DNA of 64,000 bases, taken from contig CANPYM010000001.1 of NCBI GenBank assembly GCA_947588685.1, forward strand, positions 81,678-145,677, in the 5' to 3' direction. The notes under the pieces were generated by a model. That model was not told the origin of the DNA and searched no databases. It saw only the letters and a program-made list of their open reading frames with translations. The DNA is from an uncultured Bacilli bacterium (GTDB lineage: Bacteria; Bacillota_I; Bacilli_A; RF39; UBA660). Numbering within the stretch: position 1 is the first letter of the stretch; each line of letters begins with the position of its first letter. Positions 50,233 to 60,857 of this stretch are shown here, piece by piece. The position numbers and the translations under genes were made by a program.

Positions 50233-51478
50233 TATGTCCTCCTATTAATTTATTTCTTTCTAATTGGGTAGCACATTCTTGATAACTAGTTGCTCGTAAA
50301 ATCGTATTTTTGCCAAACTTATCTTTAATATCTAAAATCGTTTTTTCTAAGATATTGTCTATTTCTTCCTCTTCTAAAGAAGAAAACAGATCTAATTGCG
50401 TATATTTTTTAGGTTTAACATTTCCAAAACTAATACCTAATCTTCTAATAGGCACTTCTTCAGCTACTTGATAGTCATACTCATTTAAAATATAATTTAA
50501 TATTTTATGAAAATTATTCGTTTCTTCTTTTAACTTAAAAGATATCCTTAAAGGTTTAATAGCATCTTTAGAATATCCTATATAAAAGCCAATTAAATTT
50601 GTAGCATAATTATTTCTTATTAATTCTAATACCATATTATCAACCATTTCGGTTAAAACAATACGGGCACTTTTATAATCATAATCTTTATATAATATTT
50701 GACTATTAGATAAAGAATTATTTTTAGGCTTATAGGCTTTAATATCCGCCATTGTACATTCTTCTCTTCCCCAAGCATGATCTATTAAGTATTTAGCATT
50801 AATACCAAATTCTTTATAAAGTAATTCTTCTTTAGCATGCGCTACATCATACATATCTTTTAAATGTAATTTATGTAATCTAGCTTCTGTTCCATAACTA
50901 ATACGCCAAAAATCAGTAATAGGTAAATGATGCCATAAAGTCTCTTTATATTTATTTTCATCTAAATAACCAATATGACTCTTACTATGTTTAGCTGTTA
51001 TATCTAAAGCTACTTTCGTAAGATATAAATTAGTACCTATACCTGCTGATGAAGTAATACCTGTTGTTTTTAGGATATCATCCATAATCATTTTAGCCAT
51101 CTCAATTGGATTCTTATTATATAATTTTAAATAATTAGTAATATCTAAAAACATTTCATCAATAGAATATGGATGAATATCATCTTTAGATATATATTTA
51201 AGATAAATAGAATAAATCCAAGCTGAATACTTAATATATAATTTCATTCTAGGTTTAGCTACAATAGGATGTACATTCTTAGGTATCTCCCATACCCGAC
51301 ACCTATTCCTTATTCCCCTTTCCTTCATTTTAGGGCTAATAGCTAAACAAATAGCGCCTTTAGCGCGATCCGGATCAGCAACAACTAAATCCGTTTTAAA
51401 AGGATCCAATCCTCTTTCAACACATTCTACAGAGGCATAAAAAGTTTTTAAATCAATACATAAATAAATACGACTCAT
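50222..51478 (-). CDS. Y-family DNA polymerase (UmuC/UvrX-type)
   Basis: YLCIDLKTFYASVECVERGLDPF, YSIDEMFLDIT, SSAGIGTNLYLTKVALD. Confidence 0.93.
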   Translation of the reverse strand: MSRIYLCIDLKTFYASVECVERGLDPFKTDLVVADPDRAKGAICLAISPKMKERGIRNRCRVWEIPKNVHPIVAKPRMKLYIKYSAWIYSIYLKYISKDDIHPYSIDEMFLDITNYLKLYNKNPIEMAKMIMDDILKTTGITSSAGIGTNLYLTKVALDITAKHSKSHIGYLDENKYKETLWHHLPITDFWRISYGTEARLHKLHLKDMYDVAHAKEELLYKEFGINAKYLIDHAWGREECTMADIKAYKPKNNSLSNSQILYKDYDYKSARIVLTEMVDNMVLELIRNNYATNLIGFYIGYSKDAIKPLRISFKLKEETNNFHKILNYILNEYDYQVAEEVPIRRLGISFGNVKPKKYTQLDLFSSLEEEEIDNILEKTILDIKDKFGKNTILRATSYQECATQLERNKLIGGHNAE

Positions 51479-51538
51479 TATCCCCCTCTTTTCTACATTC
51501 TTATTATAGCAAACATTTGTTCATGTATCAATCTCTTT

Positions 51539-52600
51539 TTAACAATTTTTTGATATATTCATAAGTACACCCATACTTACCATTGTAATAAGTAAACTAC
51601 TCCCACCATAGCTTAAGAAAGGTAGCGTTACTCCTGTAACAGGTACAAGACCAATTACGACACTAAGATTTAAAATAGTTTGAAAAGCAAGACCAAAAGT
51701 AATGCCAAAGGCCATATTTTTAGCAAATTTATCAGGAGCATTTAAAGCAATTCTAATGCCGCAATATATTAGTGTTATAAATAAAGTAGCTACTATTAAA
51801 ACGCCAAGGAAGCCAAACTCTTCACTAATAATAGAAAAAATAAAATCCGTTTGCGGTTCGGGTAGATAGAAATGTTTTTGAATAGAGTTCCCAAAGCCTA
51901 GACCAAATATACCGCCAGGACCAATGGCATATAAAGATTGGATAATTTGAAATCCGGAACCTAAAGGATCGCGCCACGGATTAACAAAAGATAAAATACG
52001 TCGTAAACGATATGGGGCGATTAAAATAAGTCCTACAATGCCCGCTAACCCACCGATGCCAAGTTTAACAATTAAAGAAATTTTTAAACCATTAATAAAT
52101 AAAATACCAAAAATAGTCATCACGATAACAGTTCCGGTTCCAAAGTCTGGTTGTAACATAATAATACCAAAAATAAACATTGTAAGCATTATGACGGGTC
52201 CTAATTTCTTATGTGTTGTCAAATATTTTGATGAAAAGATAATCAAAGCTAATTTCGTAAACTCACTCGGTTGGATACCAAAAGATCCAATCCCAAACCA
52301 ACTGCGACTACCATTTCGAATCGTACCAATACCAGGTATTAAAACAAGAACAAGTAAGATAATACAACCAATTAGCAGATGTTTAGCATATTTATAATAA
52401 TATTCATAATCAATTTTACTTACAAAATACATTAGAAGAAGACCGATAATAAGGAAAAGGCCTTGATTACGAACAAATTTAAAAGGTGTATTAAACTTAT
52501 ATTCTGACCAAACATAAGATGCTGAATAAATCATAATAAGCCCGAATATCGAAAGAGCAAGAACGCTTATAACTAATAACCAATCAACCTTTTTATGCAT
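51539..52600 (-). CDS. ftsW: FtsW/RodA/SpoVE-family SEDS glycosyltransferase
   Basis: MHKKVDWLLVISVLALSIFGLIMIYSAS...NGSRSWFGIGSFGIQPSEFTKLALI...PEPQTDFIFSIISEEFGFLG...PFLSYGGSSLL; start overlaps the mraY stop. Confidence 0.93.
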   Translation of the reverse strand: MHKKVDWLLVISVLALSIFGLIMIYSASYVWSEYKFNTPFKFVRNQGLFLIIGLLLMYFVSKIDYEYYYKYAKHLLIGCIILLVLVLIPGIGTIRNGSRSWFGIGSFGIQPSEFTKLALIIFSSKYLTTHKKLGPVIMLTMFIFGIIMLQPDFGTGTVIVMTIFGILFINGLKISLIVKLGIGGLAGIVGLILIAPYRLRRILSFVNPWRDPLGSGFQIIQSLYAIGPGGIFGLGFGNSIQKHFYLPEPQTDFIFSIISEEFGFLGVLIVATLFITLIYCGIRIALNAPDKFAKNMAFGITFGLAFQTILNLSVVIGLVPVTGVTLPFLSYGGSSLLITMVSMGVLMNISKNC

Positions 52601-53586
52601 TATATCCACACTCCAAATAATAACGAAATTAAACTTCCAAAAAGGCCAACAAGCCAAAATAACTTAACGACTTCAACTTCCGGCATCATTTGTTCAAAAG
52701 TATGGTGGATGGGTGTCATCGGAAAGATTCTTTTATGAGTTAATTTATAATAGAATCTTTGAATAAGACAACTGATAGTTTCTAGTACAAAGACAATGCC
52801 AATGACAATAAGAAGTAACTCATGGCGCGTTAAAATGGCAATCATTCCTAAAGTTGCACCTAAAGCAAGCGATCCGGTATCACCCATAAATATTTTAGCG
52901 GGATAAGAATTAAACATTAAGAAACCTAAAGAAGAACCTAATAGAGCAAAAATAAATAAACCAATTTCAAAATATCCTTCTAACCACCCTGTATTTAAAG
53001 TAATAATGCCAAGGGTAAAAAAAGCAATAATAGAAAGTCCACATGCTAAGCCATCCAAGCCGTCCGTTAAGTTAACTGCATTACTGCCACTTGTTAAGAC
53101 AAGTAAAATAAAGATGCCATATAACCACCCAATATTAACTTTAATATTGAGGGTATGAATCCAAATTAAAGGTTCATTTCCTCCTTTTAAGAAAAAGTAA
53201 AAAATGATTACAGCCACCATAATTTGAAGAGCTAATTTACTACTTTCACTCAAACCTTGATTATTATGTCTTTTAATAATTAAATAATCATCAATTAATC
53301 CAATCAGGCCATAACTAAGGAAAGTAAATATAACAATAAATAGATTATAACTGAAAGTTATTTTATCTAATATAAGTAAAATAAAGATTAACCAAAGGGG
53401 TGGCAAAATAAAAATTAATCCTCCCATTGTCGGTGTATGCGATTTACTTTTATGACGTTCTGATAAATAGATACTTAAAGTTTGCTCACGACCTTTTTTC
53501 TTTAAATATGGTATTAAAATAAAGCCTAGTAAAATGGACATAAATAAACTTATCATAGCTACTAAAATTATTTTCATAACAAGCAT
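52600..53586 (-). CDS. mraY: Phospho-N-acetylmuramoyl-pentapeptide-transferase
   Basis: HKSKSHTPTMGGLIFI, NAVNLTDGLDGLACG, FMGDTGSLALGA, TPIHHTFE. Confidence 0.96.
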   Translation of the reverse strand: MLVMKIILVAMISLFMSILLGFILIPYLKKKGREQTLSIYLSERHKSKSHTPTMGGLIFILPPLWLIFILLILDKITFSYNLFIVIFTFLSYGLIGLIDDYLIIKRHNNQGLSESSKLALQIMVAVIIFYFFLKGGNEPLIWIHTLNIKVNIGWLYGIFILLVLTSGSNAVNLTDGLDGLACGLSIIAFFTLGIITLNTGWLEGYFEIGLFIFALLGSSLGFLMFNSYPAKIFMGDTGSLALGATLGMIAILTRHELLLIVIGIVFVLETISCLIQRFYYKLTHKRIFPMTPIHHTFEQMMPEVEVVKLFWLVGLFGSLISLLFGVWI

Positions 53587-53632
53587 CTTATCACCTAATA
53601 AAATATATTCTAATATTAAAAAAAAAGGACAT

Positions 53633-54058
53633 TTACTTGTCCTTTTCCGTATCTTCTGATGGATTAGAATTATCCGTTGGTGCCTCTTCTTTACTTTCCT
53701 CTGGCACCGGCTCTGGTGTTATATTTCTAACATCAACATTATCTGATGTATCTTCTAAAAAGACACCGGTATTACCTGGAATAACATAAGACTTTTTATT
53801 AGATACAACGATCGTTACTAACATTAGAAAAATGATTGTTCCTAAAATAACATAGTCAACAGCATCTCTGGTATCTTTCATAACAACCCGATAATAAAGT
53901 TCTTCAAAAACATTTCTTTCTTCAGCTTCCTCTTCTTCAATAAGAGCTTCTTCGGCACTTGTTACGCCATAGTTGTGATAACTAACAAGATAATCAGCCT
54001 TAACTGTTGTTGGTATAATTATCATCATACTAACTACCATTAATAATATTTTTTTCAT
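53633..54058 (-). CDS. Uncharacterised exported/membrane protein
   Basis: Signal peptide, central TM, acidic C-terminus. Confidence 0.55.
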   Translation of the reverse strand: MKKILLMVVSMMIIIPTTVKADYLVSYHNYGVTSAEEALIEEEEAEERNVFEELYYRVVMKDTRDAVDYVILGTIIFLMLVTIVVSNKKSYVIPGNTGVFLEDTSDNVDVRNITPEPVPEESKEEAPTDNSNPSEDTEKDK

Positions 54059-54176
54059 TCGCTTATCCCCCTGCTACTAGTTATATTATATCAAAATAAT
54101 TATAACAAATAAACTTTTTTATATATCTTTTTAAAATACTTTATGCTACGCATTAAAGAAAAATGCTAACCTATTA

Positions 54177-54839
54177 TTACTCTTCAACATAACTTCTTAA
54201 AACACTAGTTACAACTTCATAACCATCGTCATTTAGATGTAGTCCATCACGTGTATAATTAGCATTTAAATTGCCGTCAATATCAACAAGTAAACTATAT
54301 ACATCGATATATGTAATGTTATTAGCTAAACAATACTTTTGCATTTCACCATTAATATAAACGATATCATCATTATGACGGGCACAATCGCTAGAAAGAT
54401 TACAATTAACTGGATAAATAGATTGAAGATATAGATGAATATCTGGTTTGGCTTCTTTAGCTAAAGATAGAATCTGTGAAATATTAGCAATAATATCACT
54501 ATTACTAATACCCTTAGCTAAATCATTAGTACCAATTAAAAGAAATAATTTATTGGCACGATATTGTTCAATAACATTATAGAAACGATCTAAAATGTTT
54601 TTTGTTGCATAACCACTAATACCACTATTGACAATAAGTTTATCATCATATTGATAATATTTATTCACATCATACATATCGGTAATAGAATCACCGGCAA
54701 AGACAATTTTTTCTTTTTGTAAATCAACATTAATCGATGTAAAATTGCTAGATAAGGCTCTTCTTAATAAAATGGTATAAGTCCCTAGCGCTATAACAAT
54801 AAAAATTAAAACACCAATAATTATGTTATCTCTTTTCAT
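54177..54839 (-). CDS. SGNH/GDSL-family hydrolase
   Basis: IVFAGDSITDMYDVNKYY, LLIGTNDLAKG, DGLHLNDDGYEVV; start at MKRDNIII. Confidence 0.85.
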   Translation of the reverse strand: MKRDNIIIGVLIFIVIALGTYTILLRRALSSNFTSINVDLQKEKIVFAGDSITDMYDVNKYYQYDDKLIVNSGISGYATKNILDRFYNVIEQYRANKLFLLIGTNDLAKGISNSDIIANISQILSLAKEAKPDIHLYLQSIYPVNCNLSSDCARHNDDIVYINGEMQKYCLANNITYIDVYSLLVDIDGNLNANYTRDGLHLNDDGYEVVTSVLRSYVEE

Positions 54840-54906
54840 TGGACCATCCCCATAGCAATTAGTATAAACCTTTATCAATATTTTGGCAATAAAAAAAGAA
54901 AAATTT

Positions 54907-55371
54907 TTAACTTTTAATTTTTCTTCGTCGATAAAAATAGTAATAAACAAAGATACCAAGCAAACTGCCAAAGGTATCAATTAAAACATCCAAAAGTTTT
55001 CCATCACGACCGGGAATGAACATTTGATGGCCTTCATCAGTTAAGGCATAAAGAAAGCATCCTCCTAAAATGAGTAGCCCCTTTTTTAATGAGATAGAAG
55101 TATAATCTTTTATAACATTAATAAAAAGTAGTCCTAAAATAAAATATTCGACTAGATGGGCCAATTTACGAACGAGATAGACACTTTTAACAATAAAGTT
55201 TTCAATTTGTTCTTCTGTATAATGATTAGCCGTTAACTTCATTACAATATTAATGCCAGTTTCAATAACATGAGAACTTTTCTTAGTTGAAACTTCACCC
55301 GTATCTTGCGAAAACGAAAAGATAATTCCCATCCACAAAATTAGGAAAAGAATATTTATATATCGCATCAC
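54907..55371 (-). CDS. VanZ-family membrane protein
   Basis: IFSFSQDTGEVST, VRKLAHLVEYFILGLL, YALTDEGHQMFIPGRDGKLLDVLIDTFGSLLG. Confidence 0.88.
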   Translation of the reverse strand: MMRYINILFLILWMGIIFSFSQDTGEVSTKKSSHVIETGINIVMKLTANHYTEEQIENFIVKSVYLVRKLAHLVEYFILGLLFINVIKDYTSISLKKGLLILGGCFLYALTDEGHQMFIPGRDGKLLDVLIDTFGSLLGIFVYYYFYRRRKIKS

Positions 55372-55373
55372 AT

Positions 55374-55568
55374 CTACATCTGATGTCCTTTATTATCTAT
55401 GATTAAATACTTGTCTAAAGAAAAACCATTTTGCCGAGCAATCGTTATCAATTCATCTTCCGTCGCTTTTTCAATTTTGGATAAATCCATCATAGCAACA
55501 GGAAACCCAGCCATAGCTGTACCAAAATAATCGATTAAATCACTTCTTAACTTTTCAACATCAATCAT
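55374..55568 (-). CDS. Small uncharacterised protein
   Basis: ORF MIDVEKLRSDLIDYFGTAMAGFPVAMMDLSKIEKATEDELITIARQNGFSLDKYLI, coupled to the VanZ gene. Confidence 0.6.
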   Translation of the reverse strand: MIDVEKLRSDLIDYFGTAMAGFPVAMMDLSKIEKATEDELITIARQNGFSLDKYLIIDNKGHQM

Positions 55569-55626
55569 CTTATCACCTACCATTAGTATAACATAATTAT
55601 ATTAAAAAGAAAGATACTTTACACTT

Positions 55627-57528
55627 TTAATGCAAATATAATCTAATGGTATCACCTTTAACTATCTTTGTCCCACTAGGTGGGGATTGATAAAGAATAT
55701 GACCACTACCATCAACTTTAATATTAAAGTCTTTTAATTTCTTTTGCGCCGTTTTTAAATCGTCACCGACAACATCAGGGACACTAACATAAACAGGATC
55801 TAAATAGACAAACTCTTTAGGTATCTCACCGTCTCTTTTTTCAATTTGTAAAATATCAATGGCCGATAACATAATTTTTTTAGCTAAAGGAGCCGCAATC
55901 GTTCCACCATACTGGGTTATTCCTTTCGCATTATCAACAGCAATATAAACAACAACCTCCGGATCATCAGCCGGTAGGAAGCCCATAAAAGACGTTATAT
56001 AATTACCAACAAGGTAGGCACCGTCCTTAACCTTTTGCGCTGTCCCTGTTTTGCCACCAACCCGGTAATTCGGTATATAAGCATTATGACCAGTTCCTTT
56101 AGCGACAACACTTTCTAACGCATAGCGAACTTTTTTACTGGTATTAGAACTGATAACAGTTCTTACTTTAGTCGGTTTATTCTGAAAAATCGTTTGATTA
56201 GTTTCGGGGTCATTAATACTTTTTACAATATATGGTTTATATAGTATTCCCCCATTAATAGCAGCACTGACGGCTGTAATTTGTTGAATAGCGGTAACAG
56301 ACACGCCTTGACCAAAAGCAGTTGTAACGGTTTCCAAATCCCCAATCTTATCAACATCAAAAAGAATGCCGTTCTCTTCTCCGTTTAATTCAATACCTGT
56401 TTTAACACCAAAGCCAAAATCTTTAATATATTTAAACAATTTTTCTTTACCTAGTTTATAACCGATACTGACAAATCCCGTATTACATGAGTTTTCGACA
56501 ACTTCTAAATAAGTTTGATGGCCATGGCCACCATGTTTCCAACAATGAATTGTCGCCCCACTTACTTTAACACTACCTGTATCATAATAGTAATCATTAT
56601 CTAAATCGATTAGTCCCTCTTCTAAGGCTCCCGACAAGGAAATAATTTTAAAAGTTGAACCTGGTTCATAAGTCATCCAAATAGGAAGATTACGATTAAT
56701 TTGTTCAATCGCATAATCTTGATAATGTAATGGCGAAAAAGTCGGACGAGACGCCATCGCTAAAACTTCCCCAGTATTAGGATCCATCATAATGCCCCAC
56801 GCTCCATCAGGATTATACATATTAATAGCGTTATCTAATTCTCTTTCTAAAGCTTCTTGCAATTTATAGTTAATGGTTAGGGTAATATTCATTCCAGCTT
56901 GGGGCTGTTCATATTTTTGACTTAACTTTAATTTTTCCCCTTTCGCATCACTATAATATTTAATCGCACCATAACTCCCTGTTAAATAGGAATCATAGAC
57001 AAGTTCAAGACCACTTAAACCTTGATTATCAATTCCAACAAAGCCAAGCGTGTTAGCTAAAAGGGTATCATAAGGATAGCTTCTCTTAGCTTCTTTAACA
57101 AGATAGACACCATCTAATTTTAAGGCGTTTATTTTATCCGCTATCACATTACTAAGTCGTCTTCCTTCCGGGTGAACCCGCTCGATAGAAGTCTTTTTAC
57201 TTGTATGCTTAAGCATATCTTCATACGGCACTTTTAAAATGTTGGCTAAAGCAGCAGCGGTTTTTTCCTTATCTTTAATTTGATTAGGAATTAATACCAA
57301 AGATGTCGTCGTTATATTACCTGCTAAAAGCACTCCTTCCCGGTCATAGATATTACCACGATCAGCTTCTAAAGGTAAGTTTCTACTCCATAATGCGTTA
57401 GCATACTTATTTAATTTATCATAACTAAATACTTGAATGTAAAAAACTCTACCAATGATGACAATAAACATCATAATTATAATTACTAAAACTAAACGCA
57501 TCCTCTCATTCATCTTTTTGATAAACAT
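55627..57528 (-). CDS. Class B penicillin-binding protein with PASTA domain (PBP2x/SpoVD-like)
   Basis: PGSTFKIISLSGALEEG (SxxK), SCNTGF, KTGTAQK; C-terminal PASTA VPDVVGDDLKTAQKKLKD. Confidence 0.92.
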   Translation of the reverse strand: MFIKKMNERMRLVLVIIIMMFIVIIGRVFYIQVFSYDKLNKYANALWSRNLPLEADRGNIYDREGVLLAGNITTTSLVLIPNQIKDKEKTAAALANILKVPYEDMLKHTSKKTSIERVHPEGRRLSNVIADKINALKLDGVYLVKEAKRSYPYDTLLANTLGFVGIDNQGLSGLELVYDSYLTGSYGAIKYYSDAKGEKLKLSQKYEQPQAGMNITLTINYKLQEALERELDNAINMYNPDGAWGIMMDPNTGEVLAMASRPTFSPLHYQDYAIEQINRNLPIWMTYEPGSTFKIISLSGALEEGLIDLDNDYYYDTGSVKVSGATIHCWKHGGHGHQTYLEVVENSCNTGFVSIGYKLGKEKLFKYIKDFGFGVKTGIELNGEENGILFDVDKIGDLETVTTAFGQGVSVTAIQQITAVSAAINGGILYKPYIVKSINDPETNQTIFQNKPTKVRTVISSNTSKKVRYALESVVAKGTGHNAYIPNYRVGGKTGTAQKVKDGAYLVGNYITSFMGFLPADDPEVVVYIAVDNAKGITQYGGTIAAPLAKKIMLSAIDILQIEKRDGEIPKEFVYLDPVYVSVPDVVGDDLKTAQKKLKDFNIKVDGSGHILYQSPPSGTKIVKGDTIRLYLH

Positions 57529-57596
57529 ATCATCACCTATACTATTTTATGAATTAAAGCCGCGATTAATAAAAAATGGTAAAGAAAAAAGAAGAT

Positions 57597-59513
57597 TTAT
57601 TTTTCTTCTTTGTCTTGTAATGGTGTATCAAGATCATATATTTCACTTGGTAAAGGTTCAAATGATATTTCTCTAGTGACATCGATATCCGCTAATGTTT
57701 TAGATAAAATGCGCTCCAACTCTTTTTTATCGATTGGTTTAGATATATAATCGACAAAGCCGGATTCTAAATATTTTTCTTTCATTCCTTCAATAGCATT
57801 AGCTGTAAGGACAACGACAGGAGTGTTAAAGTGTTCAAGTTTCTTTAACTCTTTTAAGGTCTCTGTTCCAGATAATTTTGGCATCATATCATCCATTAAA
57901 ATTAAGTCGTACCTTTCACCAGCTTGGACTTTTTTAAGGCAATCAAAACCACTTTCACATTCAGTAACATCAACATGATATTGTTCTAAAAGACGGACAG
58001 CTACCTTTAGATTGATACGATTATCATCGACGACGAGAATCTTTTTACCACTTATATCAAACACTTTAATAGGTTCAATGACCCGTTTCAATTTCTTAGC
58101 CGTATTGGCATGAATTTCTTGTTTTAAGTAGACGGTAAACTTAGATCCTTCACCATATTTACTTTGAACAATTACTTTACCACCCATCATTTCAGCAAGT
58201 CTTTTGGTAATCGCAAGACCTAAACCTGTTCCTTCTAAAGTCGTATTACGATCTTCTTCTAAACGTTCAAACTTATCAAAGATTTTATCAATCTTATCAG
58301 GTTTAATACCCCGTCCTGTATCTTCAACAGAAATGATGATAGTACTTTCATTATTATGATTAATACAACTAACTTCAATAGCGATATAACCTTTTTCGGT
58401 ATACTTAATAGCGTTAGTTAAAATATTAGAGACAATTTGTCTAATTTTACCAATATCGCCATACAAATTATATGGTAAATCTTCAGCAAAATGATATTTT
58501 AACTGAATCGGTTTTTCACCAATGCGCGGTTGGACTATTTTAATTAGTTCACTTAATTCATCTTTTAAATTATATTCAATATTAACAAATTCAACTTTAT
58601 CGGCTTCAATTTTAGAAATATCCAAAATACCATTGACAATCTCTAGAAGGTTTTGAGCTGATACAACAATATCTTGGGCATCCTTTTGGGCACTCTCTAA
58701 AGTTTCATCCGTTAGTATACATTCACTAAAGCCGACAATTGCATTTAATGGCGTTCTTATTTCATGCGACATATTAGATAAGAAATCGGTTTTAGCCTTA
58801 TTCGCTTTTTCAGCTTTATCCCGTGCCAATGATACTTGTTCAATCATCTTAACATCCGGGTTCTCAATCGTAAAATACATAACATAACAAATAGATGTAA
58901 CAAGTAAATCAGTAACGATAATACCAGGAAAATTGATCGTTAAAATAGCAAAGAAAACAATGGAAATTAAGATAAATAACATAACCATATAACGTTCATC
59001 TAAATGCTTAAAATTAGCGATGGTAATAACAAAATTAAAGACTAAAATAATACCGACAGCTATATATGATAAATCGGCCGTACTACCAACCGTTGTGGTA
59101 ATTGTTCCAACCTGTTCAATACGAATACTTGTAAATAAAGCGGCAACCGTGTAGATTATAACCACACCCCGCAAAAGATTTCTTAAAATTTTTTCATTAT
59201 CATGACATTTTTTATAACTGATTGCTAAAGTATAACATAATAAACTAAAGAAAAGCGTAACCGATAGAATACTCATAACTTTATTGGCAAAACTTATAAA
59301 GCCAAAAAGGGTTGTATTTAACGTTTCAAAACTATAAATACTAGCGAAAAAATGTAGTAATGTATCTAAAATACAATAAGCAAAAGAGCAAATTAAAATT
59401 ATTTCAAAATAGCGATTTTCAACTAATACTTTTTTTTCTTTAGAATAATAGACGATGGTAAGCATTAACATAAAAAGCATACCAATCATTGGGACTTCAA
59501 ATTCAAACGTCAT
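57597..59513 (-). CDS. Membrane hybrid histidine kinase with receiver domain
   Basis: N-terminal multi-TM; FLSNMSHEIRTPLNAIVGFSE; TGLGLAITKRLAEMMGG; receiver ILVVDDNRIN...LILMDDMMPKLSG. Confidence 0.93.
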   Translation of the reverse strand: MTFEFEVPMIGMLFMLMLTIVYYSKEKKVLVENRYFEIILICSFAYCILDTLLHFFASIYSFETLNTTLFGFISFANKVMSILSVTLFFSLLCYTLAISYKKCHDNEKILRNLLRGVVIIYTVAALFTSIRIEQVGTITTTVGSTADLSYIAVGIILVFNFVITIANFKHLDERYMVMLFILISIVFFAILTINFPGIIVTDLLVTSICYVMYFTIENPDVKMIEQVSLARDKAEKANKAKTDFLSNMSHEIRTPLNAIVGFSECILTDETLESAQKDAQDIVVSAQNLLEIVNGILDISKIEADKVEFVNIEYNLKDELSELIKIVQPRIGEKPIQLKYHFAEDLPYNLYGDIGKIRQIVSNILTNAIKYTEKGYIAIEVSCINHNNESTIIISVEDTGRGIKPDKIDKIFDKFERLEEDRNTTLEGTGLGLAITKRLAEMMGGKVIVQSKYGEGSKFTVYLKQEIHANTAKKLKRVIEPIKVFDISGKKILVVDDNRINLKVAVRLLEQYHVDVTECESGFDCLKKVQAGERYDLILMDDMMPKLSGTETLKELKKLEHFNTPVVVLTANAIEGMKEKYLESGFVDYISKPIDKKELERILSKTLADIDVTREISFEPLPSEIYDLDTPLQDKEEK

Positions 59514-59577
59514 ATAGCCACCCCTATTTTCAATAAAATTATAACAAATATCACCATAATTGTAAATAAAAGGATAC

Positions 59578-60573
59578 TTATTTATCCCAAGTATCCTTCA
59601 TATATTGTTTAAAATTATATTTTTGATCTTCTAATCTTTTAACTAAGATAGGTCCCATAATATGAGCATTTTGAGACGTTATTTTGACGTTATCAAAAGT
59701 AGCTCGTACTTGTTCGGGAGTTGGGTTCATAGGATCATAATATTCAACAATCTCTTCATCCCAAACATCGTGTGACCAACTATTCTTTAAGTATTCCCTT
59801 TTTCTTTCTTCCATAAAATCCATGCGACTATGTGGTGTGATATCACTACGTTTTAAGTGTGATGCATGATGATACCAAAGTTCATACATTAAAGAAGCTA
59901 GGCGGTCTCTTAAATCACTCTTGCACTCTTCTTTAGAATATCCCGTATAATCAACTGGAGCACCATAAGTAATATACATACTTTTAGATCCTGGTTCTCT
60001 AAAAGAGGCAATTGGGACAACTTTAGCTTTCGTCATCTCTGATAAAATCCAAGGACTATTAAATAATTCTCCCACAATTTTATTTTCGGTATTATTATAG
60101 CCACCCTCTGGGAATAAGATAACACTGGTGCCAGCATCTAAAACCCGCGCCATTTTTTTAATAGAGTTTTTACGACTAAACTCATCTTCTCGATTAACAT
60201 ATATCATACCCCATGCTCTAACAGCATAAATGCCGGGATTATGTTCTAATTGATCGGTTGAGCCCATTAAAAGATAAGCACTGCGATCTAAAGTCGCTAA
60301 AACCGAATTCATATCTTCCGTAAAAGAATGGGTTGAAACAAAGATATATGGTTCATTTTTATTTAGTCCTAAGTATGATAAGTCTTTTTCAACTCGAACA
60401 ATACTTCTTCCATCAACCACTTCAATTGATTCTAGGATAATTTGGCCATCAGTAGCTAGACGAAGGGGTACTTGTAATGGCTTATACATAAAACGTCTTA
60501 TTTTTATACCTAAATTTGTTGTAAATGTTTTCTCATCAGCTGTTTTTAGCTTTTTTAATCCAATTGTCTTCAT
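59578..60573 (-). CDS. PlsC-like (LPLAT) acyltransferase
   Basis: HSFTED (Hx4D) and ILFPEGGYN motifs. Confidence 0.7.
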   Translation of the reverse strand: MKTIGLKKLKTADEKTFTTNLGIKIRRFMYKPLQVPLRLATDGQIILESIEVVDGRSIVRVEKDLSYLGLNKNEPYIFVSTHSFTEDMNSVLATLDRSAYLLMGSTDQLEHNPGIYAVRAWGMIYVNREDEFSRKNSIKKMARVLDAGTSVILFPEGGYNNTENKIVGELFNSPWILSEMTKAKVVPIASFREPGSKSMYITYGAPVDYTGYSKEECKSDLRDRLASLMYELWYHHASHLKRSDITPHSRMDFMEERKREYLKNSWSHDVWDEEIVEYYDPMNPTPEQVRATFDNVKITSQNAHIMGPILVKRLEDQKYNFKQYMKDTWDK

Positions 60574-60625
60574 AAGTTCACCCCTGACAATTTTATTATA
60601 TCATAAATGAGCAAGAAAAAAGATA

Positions 60626-60799
60626 CTAAATAGTATCTTCAGATTCGTCTTTAGCGAATAATCTAGATATTCCAAAGACAATTACAAGTGTCATCATTAC
60701 GAGTAGAATCTTAATAAACATATCAGATGGTAAGAAAGAAATTATTTTATCTGTTATGTCGATTAGTGCTGTCTCAATTTGTAATGTTATCGCACCCAT
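60626..60799 (-). CDS. 57-aa single-TM microprotein
   Basis: MGAITLQIETALIDITDKIISFLPSDMFIKILLVMMTLVIVFGISRLFAKDESEDTI*, preceded by a GGAGG-like RBS; below the ORF-track size cutoff. Confidence 0.6.
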   Translation of the reverse strand: MGAITLQIETALIDITDKIISFLPSDMFIKILLVMMTLVIVFGISRLFAKDESEDTI

Positions 60800-60857
60800 A
60801 TAAGTCCTCCTTCATTAACCCTATCTATTCACATATTCATTATACCGCGAAGGAAAT

